A DNA stretch of 64,000 nt from Mycolicibacterium sp. P9-22 (GTDB lineage Bacteria > Actinomycetota > Actinomycetes > Mycobacteriales > Mycobacteriaceae), in NCBI RefSeq assembly GCF_008329585.1, contig NZ_NPKP01000007.1:1-64000 (forward strand), written 5' to 3'. Of the stretch, positions 49,264 through 58,067 are shown one piece after another; positions within the stretch are counted from its first letter, which is position 1; each line of letters opens with the position of its first letter. A program made the position numbers and the translations under genes. The notes below the pieces were generated by a model. It did no database searches. It was not told the DNA's origin and saw only the letters and a program-made list of their open reading frames with translations.

Positions 49264-50499
49264 TCAGCCCGCGGTCAGCAGAATGTACTGCGCCGCCATC
49301 TGTTGATGGGCTTGCGGCAACGACTCGGCGTTGACCTCGACGGCATACCGGCCCGCGGCCGCGACGCAGTAGAACGCCTTCCCCCGCACCGAGCAGTGAC
49401 TGTCGGGCAACGCGGGCACCGGCTCGGCGGGCGCCGCGCCCTGCGCGGTGACCTCCTTGCTGAACGAACCGACCACCATCGATGCCAGACCGGGACTCTT
49501 CGCCTCGTAGACGTTGGTCAACGCCATCGCCACGGCCGTCACGCCGGTGTCGGTGAACAGCGTCTTGGAGGCGATGGGGTTGCTCTGGAAGTGCACCGCG
49601 CCGCGGCGGGTGTAGACGGCGTTCTTCGTCGGGACGGCGCTGCCCGACACGGGCAGCGTCCTGGCGAGCAGTCCGGTCGGGTCCAGCGGTACCTCGGCCA
49701 GGGCATCGGCAGGCGCCGGCCGGAACTCGTCGATCCGTGGGCCCTGCACCTCGATGGCCTTGCGCACCAACGCCGCGGCCGCATCGAAACCGTCGACGGA
49801 CTGGACCAGTTGCATGAACACATACGGGCCGTGTGGAGCGAACGACCGGATCACCGCCCACTCCTTGTCCGATTCGTGCGGAGTGAAGGGGTATGTCGAG
49901 GCGGCCGCTTCGGGATGACCGGGAATCACCGCGGGCGTCGGGGTGGCACCGCGGATGGCCTGCGCGGCGGCACCGGAGTTCATGTCCCCCGCGGCGGCGG
50001 TGGCGGCCGCAGGATCGGGAAACCGGAACACCGCGTTCATCATCACGGTCTTGTCGGTCACCTGCCGGGCCGAGGCGAACCCGTTGACGAAACCGTGGCG
50101 TTCCGCCTGCTGCGCGACGGTCTCCGGCGCGAACTGCATCAGCGAACCCGCACTGTCGAGCAGGTAATAGGTGGCCAGGTACGGGGTGATGAGGGCCTCG
50201 TCGGCCTCCCATGGGCCGATCACGAAATCAGCCAGATTCTGGGCGTCGGTGGTGGCGCCGATCCGAGGGTCACCGGCGTTGCCCAGGGGCGGTCTGGGCG
50301 CCGTCGGATAGGTCCCGGCATCGAGCAGGGTGGGGCTCACGATGGGTGCCACGGTCGTCGTCGGCACATTGGCCGCCGGCGCACCGGAGGACTGCGTGGT
50401 CGCGGAATCGTCGGGCGCTGCGCACGCAGCAAACACCGTCACGCTGAAGGCGAGCGCGCCGATTTTACCCAAGCGGCGCAACGTATCTGAAGTATCCAT
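49264..50499 (-). CDS. DUF7373-like lipoprotein
   Basis: 411 residues. The signal IGALAFSVTVFAACAAPD has a lipobox ending with Cys (VFAAC), followed by a Ser/Thr/Pro linker and a long exported domain with two similar halves. Matches the mycobacterial DUF7373 lipoprotein type; role unknown, presumably cell-envelope. Two Cys residues near the C-terminus (DSHCSVRGKAFYCVA) likely form a disulfide. It is convergent with the LLM gene. Confidence 0.87.
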   Translation of the reverse strand: MDTSDTLRRLGKIGALAFSVTVFAACAAPDDSATTQSSGAPAANVPTTTVAPIVSPTLLDAGTYPTAPRPPLGNAGDPRIGATTDAQNLADFVIGPWEADEALITPYLATYYLLDSAGSLMQFAPETVAQQAERHGFVNGFASARQVTDKTVMMNAVFRFPDPAAATAAAGDMNSGAAAQAIRGATPTPAVIPGHPEAAASTYPFTPHESDKEWAVIRSFAPHGPYVFMQLVQSVDGFDAAAALVRKAIEVQGPRIDEFRPAPADALAEVPLDPTGLLARTLPVSGSAVPTKNAVYTRRGAVHFQSNPIASKTLFTDTGVTAVAMALTNVYEAKSPGLASMVVGSFSKEVTAQGAAPAEPVPALPDSHCSVRGKAFYCVAAAGRYAVEVNAESLPQAHQQMAAQYILLTAG

Positions 50500-50551
50500 G
50501 CTGGTGAGACCCTATCGGGGCAACAGCATGCCGGCGAGGGGTTCGCCGAAG

Positions 50552-51370
50552 TTACGCCATCGCGCCGGGAACGACCGGCGCCGGGCTCGAGCTCATCACC
50601 AGGTTGTACAACGGCCCACCCCAGGCGTGCGGTCCGCTGGCGGCGGGAGCGTAGGCGGTGTGGATGGCGATGGCCGAGGCCGGCACCTCTTCGGCCGCTG
50701 CGTCGTAATCGCACACCGGATCGCCGATATCGCAGACGCTGACGGTGCGTGCACCGATCGCCGGCGGCAGCGGCGAGGTATCGGTCGACGCCAGGAAGGA
50801 GTGCTCCTGGGCGACGCCCTTGCCCGCTCCCGGCAGCACCGCGGTCGATCCCAGGTTGATGGTGGTGTCGGCGGGCAACCGGTCACCGTCGGCGACCAGG
50901 AGCGCGGCAGCCACATTCGGTGCGTCGGCCAGGTCGTGCAGATTGCGGTGGATCACCATCGCGCCCTGGGAGTAACCGGCGAGCACCACCTTGGTCTGCG
51001 GGCACCTGGCGGTGAACGCCTCGAGCTGATCGGCCGCGGCCTCGGTGCCGTCTTCGACGCTGTCCATGAAGTCCATCCAGCCGCCGAGCCCGCCGCCGAG
51101 CGGAACCGGCGCGGCCGGGTACTGCACGGCCTCGGCCGTCATGGTCCGCCCGGTGGCGGCAAGTTCGGCACTGAGCTGCTGGTAGGACTGGTAGACCACA
51201 TCGCCCATGCCACCGTTGGCGGTCACATTGGCGCCGTCACGCTGGCCCGAACCGGCCGCGCCGATCCAGTGGAAGTCCGCGCACTGCGGTGCGGCCGCGG
51301 CGGTCCCGCCTGCCAGCCCGACCAGAGCGGTCGCCGCTACCGCGACCGCCATACCCAACCGAATGAACAT
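50552..51370 (-). CDS. Secreted cutinase-family serine hydrolase
   Basis: 272-residue secreted alpha/beta hydrolase. ATG 51370 starts MFIRLGMAVAVAATALVGLAG, a signal peptide ending ...TAAAA. The nucleophile motif is VVLAGYSQGAMV. CDIGDPVCDYDA holds the catalytic Asp and Cys, and AIAIHTAY the His. It would cleave esters such as cutin-like polymers, lipids or trehalose esters. One of the many cutinase-like (Culp) proteins of mycobacteria. Confidence 0.9.
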   Translation of the reverse strand: MFIRLGMAVAVAATALVGLAGGTAAAAPQCADFHWIGAAGSGQRDGANVTANGGMGDVVYQSYQQLSAELAATGRTMTAEAVQYPAAPVPLGGGLGGWMDFMDSVEDGTEAAADQLEAFTARCPQTKVVLAGYSQGAMVIHRNLHDLADAPNVAAALLVADGDRLPADTTINLGSTAVLPGAGKGVAQEHSFLASTDTSPLPPAIGARTVSVCDIGDPVCDYDAAAEEVPASAIAIHTAYAPAASGPHAWGGPLYNLVMSSSPAPVVPGAMA

Positions 51371-51421
51371 GCTGGTTACATCGCCGCCGGACCCGCCCAC
51401 CGTTACGGCCGGTGAGCTCCG

Positions 51422-52036
51422 TCACCCGGAGCCCGCGGTCAGCGGCGTCAACGTCACCACAGGCCGGGGCAGCCGGCTGCGGTCGCACTCCTGGCATACC
51501 GCCTGATCGACGGCATCCACAATGGCCGCGGCGCGCCGGTGCTCGTCGAGCCACAGGCCGGTCGATCCGCCGCTGAGGGCGATGCGCTTCACGCCTGCCC
51601 CGCAGGCCTGCAGGACGGCGGCCCGACGCACCAGCCCGACGGCCGATGCCGCCCATTGGTCGGTTGCCGCGGCGTCGATGACGTCGGCGTGCAGCCCGAT
51701 GACCTTCAAGCGCCGGTCCCCCAGCATCAGCGGGGCGTGCTCGTCCAGATACAGGTATTTCGTCTCGTCCGCGAATTCATCGAGGCGGGCCAGCTGGTGC
51801 GCGGTGCGCACGATGAACCGGCGGACTCCGAGGCCGACGGCTCGGCGGGTGGCGGCGCTGTCCGGGCCGCACCGGTACACGACCTGGAAGGGTCGGATGC
51901 GGTGGCGCCGCACCAGGTCGAGGTCTCGGCCGTCACATGCGGTCACCGAGACACAGTGCGCGCGAGCCCGATCGGCCAACACCGGGTCGGTCAACGCCGC
52001 GGCGGGCAGGCTGTGGACGGCTGTCGCGAGAGTCAT
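51422..52036 (-). CDS. Hypothetical protein, PLP-barrel-like remnant
   Basis: 204 residues from ATG 52036. The pattern AVGLGVRRFIVRTAHQLARL, YLYLDEHAPLM and LKVIGLHADV resembles the alpha/beta barrel of type III PLP decarboxylases (LysA/ornithine decarboxylase), but the YAxKAN lysine segment and the C-terminal half are absent. It could be a shortened non-catalytic relative or an unrelated fold; confidence in function is low. Two Cys (VCQEC) are near the C-terminus. Confidence 0.7.
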   Translation of the reverse strand: MTLATAVHSLPAAALTDPVLADRARAHCVSVTACDGRDLDLVRRHRIRPFQVVYRCGPDSAATRRAVGLGVRRFIVRTAHQLARLDEFADETKYLYLDEHAPLMLGDRRLKVIGLHADVIDAAATDQWAASAVGLVRRAAVLQACGAGVKRIALSGGSTGLWLDEHRRAAAIVDAVDQAVCQECDRSRLPRPVVTLTPLTAGSG

Positions 52037-52109
52037 GCCTCAGGTGTACGTCCGGCCGGCCGGCGCCGCCGCCGTCCGAACGCAGTCCTGACGCCTGCGG
52101 TGCGGGTCT

Positions 52110-53039
52110 TTACGCGATGTTGATGCGGCGGAACTCGCTGGGGTTGATGCCGCGCACCCGTTTGAAGGCGGCGCTGAAGGTGAAGGGGTCGGTGTAGCCG
52201 ACCGCGCGGGCGACCTCCCTGACCGTGGCCGTCTCCTGCTCGATCAGCAGGTCCATCGCCAGGGTCATCCGCCAGCCGGTGAGGTAGGTCAGCGGCGGTT
52301 CACCGACCAGATCGGTGAACCGTTTGGCCAGCGTCGACCGGGATACACCGGCTTCGGCCGCCAGCGACGAAACCGTCCATGGCGCAGCGGGATCGGCGTG
52401 CAGTAATCGCAGGGCGTCACCGACCACCGGATCGCGCTGGGCGGTCCACCAGGTAGGCGGATGACCTTCCGGGCTGTCGAACCAGGTGCGCAGCGTGCAG
52501 ACCAGCATCCAGTCCAGTAGACGATCCAGCACCACCTGCTGACCGGGGATGTCGAGCGCCGCCTCGGCCGCCAGGTGATCCAGCACCGCATCGCCGCTGC
52601 CGCCGCTGTCCAGATGCAGTACCGCGGGCAGCGCGTCCAGCAGGCGGCGGCTGATCTCACCCCGCACCGGGTAGGCCCCGACCACCAAGGTGGTGGTCCC
52701 GGCGGCGCCCGCGCAGTCGTTCCAGCCGATCCGGTGCCGGGTGCCGCCATATTCGAGTTTCGCGCACATCTCCCCGCAGGCGATCGGCTCCGCGGCGGTG
52801 TCGAGGTCGTCGACGAAGGTGAAGGTGTCCGGACCCTTCACCACCACGGTGTCGCGATCGCGCATCTGCACCGGCGGGCCGTGCTCGGGGACCAGCCAGC
52901 CGTGCCCGTCGAGAACGGTGCACAACGTCAGCGGGGCACCGTCCACGAACTGCAGGGACCACGGCGCGGACAGCTGAGAACTGCCGAACAGTGAGCCGTG
53001 CGCACGCACTCCCCGGCACAGGTCGCCGAACACATCCAT
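52110..53039 (-). CDS. AraC-family regulator with cupin domain
   Basis: 309 residues from ATG 53039. The N-terminal cupin_6-type domain has SLQFVDGAPLTLCTVLDGHGWLV and ends near residue 190. The C-terminal AraC domain has AAPWTVSSLAAEAGVSRSTL and ATVREVARAVGYTDPFTFSAAF. Typical of regulators divergent from a target gene; here the divergent gene is an NAD(P)H-binding protein 81 bp away, its likely target. Confidence 0.9.
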   Translation of the reverse strand: MDVFGDLCRGVRAHGSLFGSSQLSAPWSLQFVDGAPLTLCTVLDGHGWLVPEHGPPVQMRDRDTVVVKGPDTFTFVDDLDTAAEPIACGEMCAKLEYGGTRHRIGWNDCAGAAGTTTLVVGAYPVRGEISRRLLDALPAVLHLDSGGSGDAVLDHLAAEAALDIPGQQVVLDRLLDWMLVCTLRTWFDSPEGHPPTWWTAQRDPVVGDALRLLHADPAAPWTVSSLAAEAGVSRSTLAKRFTDLVGEPPLTYLTGWRMTLAMDLLIEQETATVREVARAVGYTDPFTFSAAFKRVRGINPSEFRRINIA

Positions 53040-53120
53040 GCCGCCCAGGTTAGACGAATACACATGCATTGCGGCTTCATGCCCATGGAATCGTCCGATC
53101 AGCTGCCCTTGAATGGGGTC

Positions 53121-53957
53121 ATGAGCAAAGACACCATCCTCGTCCTGGCCGCCAGCGGGAAGACCGGTCGACGCATCGCCGCCCGGCTGCGGTTGCGCGG
53201 TATCGCCACCCGGCTCGCCTCCCGTTCCAGCCCGACCCCCTTCGACTGGTCCGACCCGGCCGGCTGGGACGCGGCGCTGGACGGCATCACCGCGGTGTAC
53301 ATGGTGGCGCCGGCCGTGGTGGGCCCGGCACCCGAGTTCGTCGCCAAGGCGCAGGCCGCCGGTGTGCAGCGGCTGGTGCTGCTGTCCGGCCGCGGCGCGG
53401 ACAGCTGGGGTGATTCGCGATTCGGGCTGGACATGCGTGCCGCCGAGGAGGCGGTGCGCGGTTCGGCATTGGAGTGGACCATCCTGCGGCCCAACAACTT
53501 CGCCCAGAACTTCGACGAGGACCTTTTCCACGCTCCGCTGCTCGGCGGGGAACTCGCCCTGCCCGCCGGTGAGACGCCCGAACCCTTCATCGACATCGAG
53601 GACGTCGCCGACGTGGCGGCCACGGTGCTGACCGAGCCCGGCAAGCACGCCGGGCAGATCTACGAGCTGACCGGCCCGGACCCGCTGACCTTCGCCGCGG
53701 CGGTCGACATGATCGCCCGGGCGTCGGGGCAGACCATCACCTACAAGCAGATCAGCCCCGCCGAGTACACCGCGTCGCTGGTCGAACAGGGCGTCGGCGA
53801 GCAGGACGCCGAGCACGTGACCGAGATGTTCGTGCTGATGGACGGCGGCCCGCTCGCCACCACCACCGACGGAGTGGCCTCCGTGCTGGGCCGCCCGCCG
53901 CGGAGTTTCGAAGACTATGTGCTGCGCACCGCGGCCGTCGGAGCGTGGTCGCGGTGA
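53121..53957 (+). CDS. NAD(P)H-binding NmrA-like oxidoreductase
   Basis: 278 residues from ATG 53121. TILVLAASGKTGRRIAARL is the Rossmann motif, VLLSGRGADSWGDSRFGLDMRAAE and WTILRPNNFAQNF are the NmrA/QOR2-like substrate region. Likely a quinone or enone reductase, or a redox sensor. Probably controlled by the divergent AraC protein and coupled by GTGA overlap to the PPOX-like gene downstream. Confidence 0.88.
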   Translation: MSKDTILVLAASGKTGRRIAARLRLRGIATRLASRSSPTPFDWSDPAGWDAALDGITAVYMVAPAVVGPAPEFVAKAQAAGVQRLVLLSGRGADSWGDSRFGLDMRAAEEAVRGSALEWTILRPNNFAQNFDEDLFHAPLLGGELALPAGETPEPFIDIEDVADVAATVLTEPGKHAGQIYELTGPDPLTFAAAVDMIARASGQTITYKQISPAEYTASLVEQGVGEQDAEHVTEMFVLMDGGPLATTTDGVASVLGRPPRSFEDYVLRTAAVGAWSR

Positions 53958-54367
53958 CGTTGACACCCGAGGACCTGGAGTTGATGCGCCGCCCGCTCTA
54001 CGGGTTCTTCACCGTGGCCGCCGGGGCCGACCCGCCGCAGCCCCGTCCGGTGTGGTTCGAGGCCACCGACGACGGCACCGTCGAGCTGTTCACCCTTGCC
54101 GATGCGGCGAAGGTGAGGCGCCTGCGCACCGATCCCCGCGCGTCGCTGGTGGTGGCCGCACCGGTGGGTGAACGTGAGCGCTGGGTCGCCGTCGCCGGAC
54201 CGACGACACTGGAAAGCCAAGGGGCCCAAGAACTCGCCACCCGGCTGGCGTCCCGGTACTGGGACCTCGCGGACCCGGGCAGAGCGGCCGAACTGCAGGA
54301 GATGTTGGGGGCGGACCTGCTGCGGGTGGTCATCCATCCAGAGAAGGTGGCGCGCTACGTGCCGTGA
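53954..54367 (+). CDS. Pyridoxamine 5'-phosphate oxidase-fold protein
   Basis: 137-residue FMN/F420-binding split-barrel protein. It has YGFFTVAAGADPPQPRPVWFEAT, ELFTLADAAKVRRLRTDPRASLVVAA and KVARYVP at the end, all typical of F420/FMN-dependent PPOX-like proteins (Rv1155-like). Starts GTG 53954, overlapping the previous stop by 4 nt. Its 3' end overlaps the convergent ABC-F gene by 13 nt. Probably a small redox enzyme coupled to the reductase. Confidence 0.87.
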   Translation: MTLTPEDLELMRRPLYGFFTVAAGADPPQPRPVWFEATDDGTVELFTLADAAKVRRLRTDPRASLVVAAPVGERERWVAVAGPTTLESQGAQELATRLASRYWDLADPGRAAELQEMLGADLLRVVIHPEKVARYVP

Positions 54368-56004
54368 ACCCGACCTGCCTCGACGCGCCACGTCCGGTCC
54401 AGCCGCACGTTCTGCAGCATCCGGCGATCGTGGGTGACCAGCAGCAGCGCACCCTCATAGCTCTCCAGGGCCTGCTCGAGCTGCTCGATGGCGGGCAGGT
54501 CCAGGTGATTGGTCGGTTCATCGAGCACGAGCGCATTGACGCCGCGGGCCTGCAGCAGCGCCAGGCCGGCCCGGGTGCGTTCACCGGGTGACAGTTCCTG
54601 GGCGGCGCGCTCCACATGGTCGGCGCCGAGCCCGAATTTCGCCAGTAGGGTCCGCACTTCGGCGGTCGGCCAGTCGGGCACGTGCTGTTCGAAACGATCG
54701 ATCAGTCGGCCGGGCCCGTCGAATTCGGCACGGGCCTGGTCTATTTCGCCGACGGCGACGTTCGCGCCCAGGCCGGCCCGGCCCTCGTCGGGTTGGGTGC
54801 GGCCCAGCAGCAGCCCCAGTAACGTCGACTTGCCCGCGCCGTTGGGTCCGGTGATGCCGATCCGCTCGCCGGCGTCGACCTGCAGAGACACCGGGCCCAG
54901 CACGAATTCGCCGTGGCGGACAACGGCGTTGTCGAGGGTGGCCACCACCGAACTCGACCGCGGGGCCGATCCGATGGTGAACTGCAGCGTCCATTCCTTG
55001 CGGGGTTCCTCGACCTCCTCCAGGCGGGCGATCCGGCTTTCCATCTGACGCACCTTCTGCGCCTGCTTCTCACTGGATTCGGTCTGCGCCCGGCGCCGGT
55101 TCTTGTCGTTGTCGGGGGCCTTGCGCATCGCGTTGCGCACGCCCTGGCTGGACCATTCGCGTTGGGTGCGTGCGCGAGCCACCAGGTCCGCCTTCTTGTC
55201 GGCGAACTCCTCGTACTGTTCGCGCTTGTGCCGGCGGTTGACGGCGCGCTCCTCCAGGTAGCTGTCGTAACCGCCACCGAAGACCGTGGTGTTGTGCTGT
55301 GCGAGATCCAGTTCCAGTACCCGGGTCACGCTGCGCGCCAAGAACTCCCGGTCGTGGCTCACCAGCACCACACCGCCGCGCAGCTCACCGACGAAGCGTT
55401 CCAGCCGGGCGAGACCGTCCAGATCCAGGTCATTGGTCGGCTCGTCGAGCAACACGATGTCGAAGCGGGACAACAACAGTGCGGCCAGCCCGACCCGCGC
55501 CGCCTGCCCACCCGACAGCGCGGTCATCGGCGTCGAGTCGGGCCGCACCGCCCCGGAATCCAGACCCAGGTCGGCGAGCACGGCGGGCAGTCGCTCCTCC
55601 AGATCCGCCGCGCCGGTGGCCAGCCAGTGATCGAGAGCGGCGGAATAGGCGTCGGTGTCGGCGGGTGCCGGATCCGCCAGCGCCTCGGCCGCCGCCTCCA
55701 TGGCCTGTGTCGCCGCGGCGCATCCGGTGCGCCGGGCGATGTAAGCGGAGACGGTCTCTCCCGGGATCCGTTCGTGCTCCTGGGGCAGCCACCCGATGAA
55801 GGCGTCGGCGGGGGCGACGCTGACGGTGCCGCCCAGTGGCTCCAGGGCGCCGGCCAGAATCCGCAGCAGCGTGCTCTTGCCCGCCCCGTTGGCCCCGACG
55901 ACGCCGATGACATCGCCGGGTGCCACGGTCAGGTCGACGTGCTCGAACAGAGTGCGATGGGCGTAACCGCCGGCCACATCCTTGGCGACAAGCGTTGCGG
56001 TCAT
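54355..56004 (-). CDS. ABC-F type ATPase (ribosome-associated)
   Basis: 549-residue soluble ATPase with two ABC domains. Domain 1 has VGANGAGKSTLLR, LSGGQAARV and IVLLDEPTNDLDL; domain 2 has TGPNGAGKSTLLGL, LSPGERTRAGLAL and LVLDEPTNHLDL. The linker is charged and helical (ADKKADLVARARTQREWSSQ). No membrane helices, so this is an ABC-F protein that acts on the ribosome, either antibiotic protection or translational control. Start ATG 56004. Confidence 0.92.
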   Translation of the reverse strand: MTATLVAKDVAGGYAHRTLFEHVDLTVAPGDVIGVVGANGAGKSTLLRILAGALEPLGGTVSVAPADAFIGWLPQEHERIPGETVSAYIARRTGCAAATQAMEAAAEALADPAPADTDAYSAALDHWLATGAADLEERLPAVLADLGLDSGAVRPDSTPMTALSGGQAARVGLAALLLSRFDIVLLDEPTNDLDLDGLARLERFVGELRGGVVLVSHDREFLARSVTRVLELDLAQHNTTVFGGGYDSYLEERAVNRRHKREQYEEFADKKADLVARARTQREWSSQGVRNAMRKAPDNDKNRRRAQTESSEKQAQKVRQMESRIARLEEVEEPRKEWTLQFTIGSAPRSSSVVATLDNAVVRHGEFVLGPVSLQVDAGERIGITGPNGAGKSTLLGLLLGRTQPDEGRAGLGANVAVGEIDQARAEFDGPGRLIDRFEQHVPDWPTAEVRTLLAKFGLGADHVERAAQELSPGERTRAGLALLQARGVNALVLDEPTNHLDLPAIEQLEQALESYEGALLLVTHDRRMLQNVRLDRTWRVEAGRVHGT

Positions 56005-56055
56005 CGCTCTATCGTCGCATCGCCGCGAACAGAAAACGGCTCTGCCCTGCGGTGG

Positions 56056-57273
56056 TCAGCCGAGGCACTCGGCCAGTCTGCGCCGGATGAAGGCCTGGGC
56101 TGGAGCGGAACCACCAAGCGCCAGCGCCCTGCGGTACCACTGTGCGGCCTCGTCCCGCCGGCCCATCCGGCGCAGCAGATCTGCCCGTATCGCCGCCACC
56201 GTGGGCGACCGGGCGAGCCGTGCCTCATCGCCGATATCGTCGAGTGCGCGCAGACCCGCCGGGAATCCGTCCCGGAACCCGATGGCGACGGCCCGGTTGG
56301 CGCGGCCCATCGGCGAATCTGCCATCGCGATCAGACGGTCATAGGCCCGGCAGATGAGCGTCCAGTCGGTCTCCTCCCACCGTGGTGCGGTGGCATGGAC
56401 CGCGGCGATCACCGCCTGCGGGAGATAGGCGCCGGCGGCCCCCTCGGCGTTGCGCAATCTGGCCAGGCCGTGTTCGATTCGGGTCCGGTTCCATCGAGAC
56501 CGGTCCTGCTCGTCGAGGGGTACGAGCGCACCGTAAGCGTCCACCCGGGTTGCGCGCCGCGAATCGTGCAGCAGCACAAGTGCCGTAAGTGCCTGGGCGT
56601 CAGGGCTATCCGGCATCAACATGCACAGCTCACCAGCCAGTCGCACACCTTCGTCGCACAGGTCGTCACGGATCGCCGAGGGCCCCGCGGTGGACCAGTA
56701 GCCTTCGGTGAACACCGAGTAGATGCACGCCAGCACGTGTGGGAGTCGTTCGGCGAGCCGATCGGCGGGTGGGACACGCAACGGGATGTTCGCGCCGCGC
56801 ACCTTGGACTTCGCCCGGGTGATCCGTTGCCCGACGGCCGCCTCGGACTGCAGCAGCGCCCTGGCGATCTCGGCGACGGTCAAACCCGAGATCAGCCGCA
56901 GCGTCAAGGCCAGTTGGGAAGCCGGTTCGAGCGCCGGGTGCGCGCAGGTGAACATCATCCGCAGCTCATCGTCACGCACGGGATACACGTCGGTTCTCTC
57001 CATCCGGGCCACCCCGTCCTCGTATGCCGCGGTGCGCTCACGTTCCGTGCGGCCCGACTCGCGGCGCATCCGATCCAGCGCACGGTTGCGCGCCGCGCGC
57101 ACCAGCCATGCGCCGGGCCGCTCCGGCGTGCCGTCGCGGGGCCAGGTCCGTAGCGCATCGGCGAACGCCTCCTGGACGGCGTCCTCGGCGATATCGAGAT
57201 CTCCCGACCAACGGGCGATCGCGGCCACAGCCGGTCCCCACTCACACCGAAAGACGCCGTCCAGGTTGCTCAT
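56056..57273 (-). CDS. ECF-type RNA polymerase sigma factor (ECF42-like)
   Basis: 405 residues. Region 2 shows DIAEDAVQEAFADALRTWP and ARNRALDRMRRESGR, region 4 GLTVAEIARALLQSEAAVGQRI. A C-terminal extension of about 220 residues with TPR-like helices (RLARSPTVAAIRADLLRRMGRRDEAAQWYRRALAL) marks the ECF42 group, usually coupled to YCII/DGPF proteins. The upstream partner gene encodes two such domains and ends 10 nt before ATG 57273. No anti-sigma gene is seen; the extension is thought to take that role in such sigmas. Confidence 0.92.
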   Translation of the reverse strand: MSNLDGVFRCEWGPAVAAIARWSGDLDIAEDAVQEAFADALRTWPRDGTPERPGAWLVRAARNRALDRMRRESGRTERERTAAYEDGVARMERTDVYPVRDDELRMMFTCAHPALEPASQLALTLRLISGLTVAEIARALLQSEAAVGQRITRAKSKVRGANIPLRVPPADRLAERLPHVLACIYSVFTEGYWSTAGPSAIRDDLCDEGVRLAGELCMLMPDSPDAQALTALVLLHDSRRATRVDAYGALVPLDEQDRSRWNRTRIEHGLARLRNAEGAAGAYLPQAVIAAVHATAPRWEETDWTLICRAYDRLIAMADSPMGRANRAVAIGFRDGFPAGLRALDDIGDEARLARSPTVAAIRADLLRRMGRRDEAAQWYRRALALGGSAPAQAFIRRRLAECLG

Positions 57274-57283
57274 CGAGCGACGG

Positions 57284-57985
57284 CTACAGCTCCGCGATCC
57301 CGGCCAGTTGGTGCAGTTCGACCGCCGAAGCCGGAATCATGGAGGCCAGTGCGACCGCCTCGTCCCGGTCGGCGGCTCGCAGCAGGTAGAAACCATTGGC
57401 CACCTCGCTGCCCTCCGCGTAGGGACCGTCGGTGAAAATCGCCTTACCGTCGCGGACCCGCACCGTGGTGGCCGTGCTCGGTGGATGCAGGGGCGCGCCC
57501 GCCAGGATGTGTTCGCCCGCCGCCTCACCGAATGCGGTGTGTGCGCAGACGCCGCTCTCCCACTGCTCCGTGGTGGGTGCGCAGACCTTCTCCGGCGGTT
57601 CCAGCAGCAACGCCAACCAGTCGTTGCGGACCTGCCGCGTCGGCGCCTCCCAGCCGACCATCGGCCACACCTCGACACCGCCCTGGGCGCATGCCGGAAT
57701 CTGGCGGGCGATCTCGAGGGCATCGTCGAGATTGTCGGCCTCGAACACGTAGTAGCCGCCGGCCACCTCGGCCCCCTCGGCGAAAGGTCCGTCGGTCACC
57801 GTCGGCGCGGCGGGCCCACCGGTGATGCGGACCGCATCCGCGGCCGGTCCGAGGGCGTCACCGGCGCGGATGGCGGAACCCGCAGCGGTATGGAAGTCCT
57901 GGTAGGCGGCCATGATCTGGGCCGCGGCGGCGGCGTCGGGTTCTCCGGTGGGTTCGGGGCCGAGCAACAGGGCGAAGTAATGCAT
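57284..57985 (-). CDS. Two-domain YCII/DGPF protein, partner of the ECF sigma
   Basis: 233 residues from ATG 57985, with GGAGG 8 nt upstream. Two repeats of the YCII-related (DGPF) fold: the first has MHYFALLLG and TVTDGPFAEGAEVAGGYYVFEADNLDDALEIARQIP; the second has RNDWLALLLEPPEK and IFTDGPYAEGSEVANGFYLLRAADRDEAVALASMIP. Such proteins are almost always next to ECF42 sigma factors; usual partners have one domain, so this is a tandem fusion. Co-transcribed with the sigma gene. Confidence 0.9.
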   Translation of the reverse strand: MHYFALLLGPEPTGEPDAAAAAQIMAAYQDFHTAAGSAIRAGDALGPAADAVRITGGPAAPTVTDGPFAEGAEVAGGYYVFEADNLDDALEIARQIPACAQGGVEVWPMVGWEAPTRQVRNDWLALLLEPPEKVCAPTTEQWESGVCAHTAFGEAAGEHILAGAPLHPPSTATTVRVRDGKAIFTDGPYAEGSEVANGFYLLRAADRDEAVALASMIPASAVELHQLAGIAEL

Positions 57986-58067
57986 CAGAGTCACCTCCGG
58001 TCAGCGAGCAGGACCTGCTGTCCCACTCTCCAACTGTTCGACGAACGGCGCAGACCGATTCCGACAT

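Noticed and set aside
51422..52036. Functional PLP decarboxylase
   Set aside because: The Lys-containing YAxKAN segment and the C-terminal domain are missing, so only a fold resemblance is claimed.
54913..57153. Long plus-strand open frame (746 codons)
   Set aside because: Antisense to the ABC-F and ECF sigma genes; low-complexity translation.
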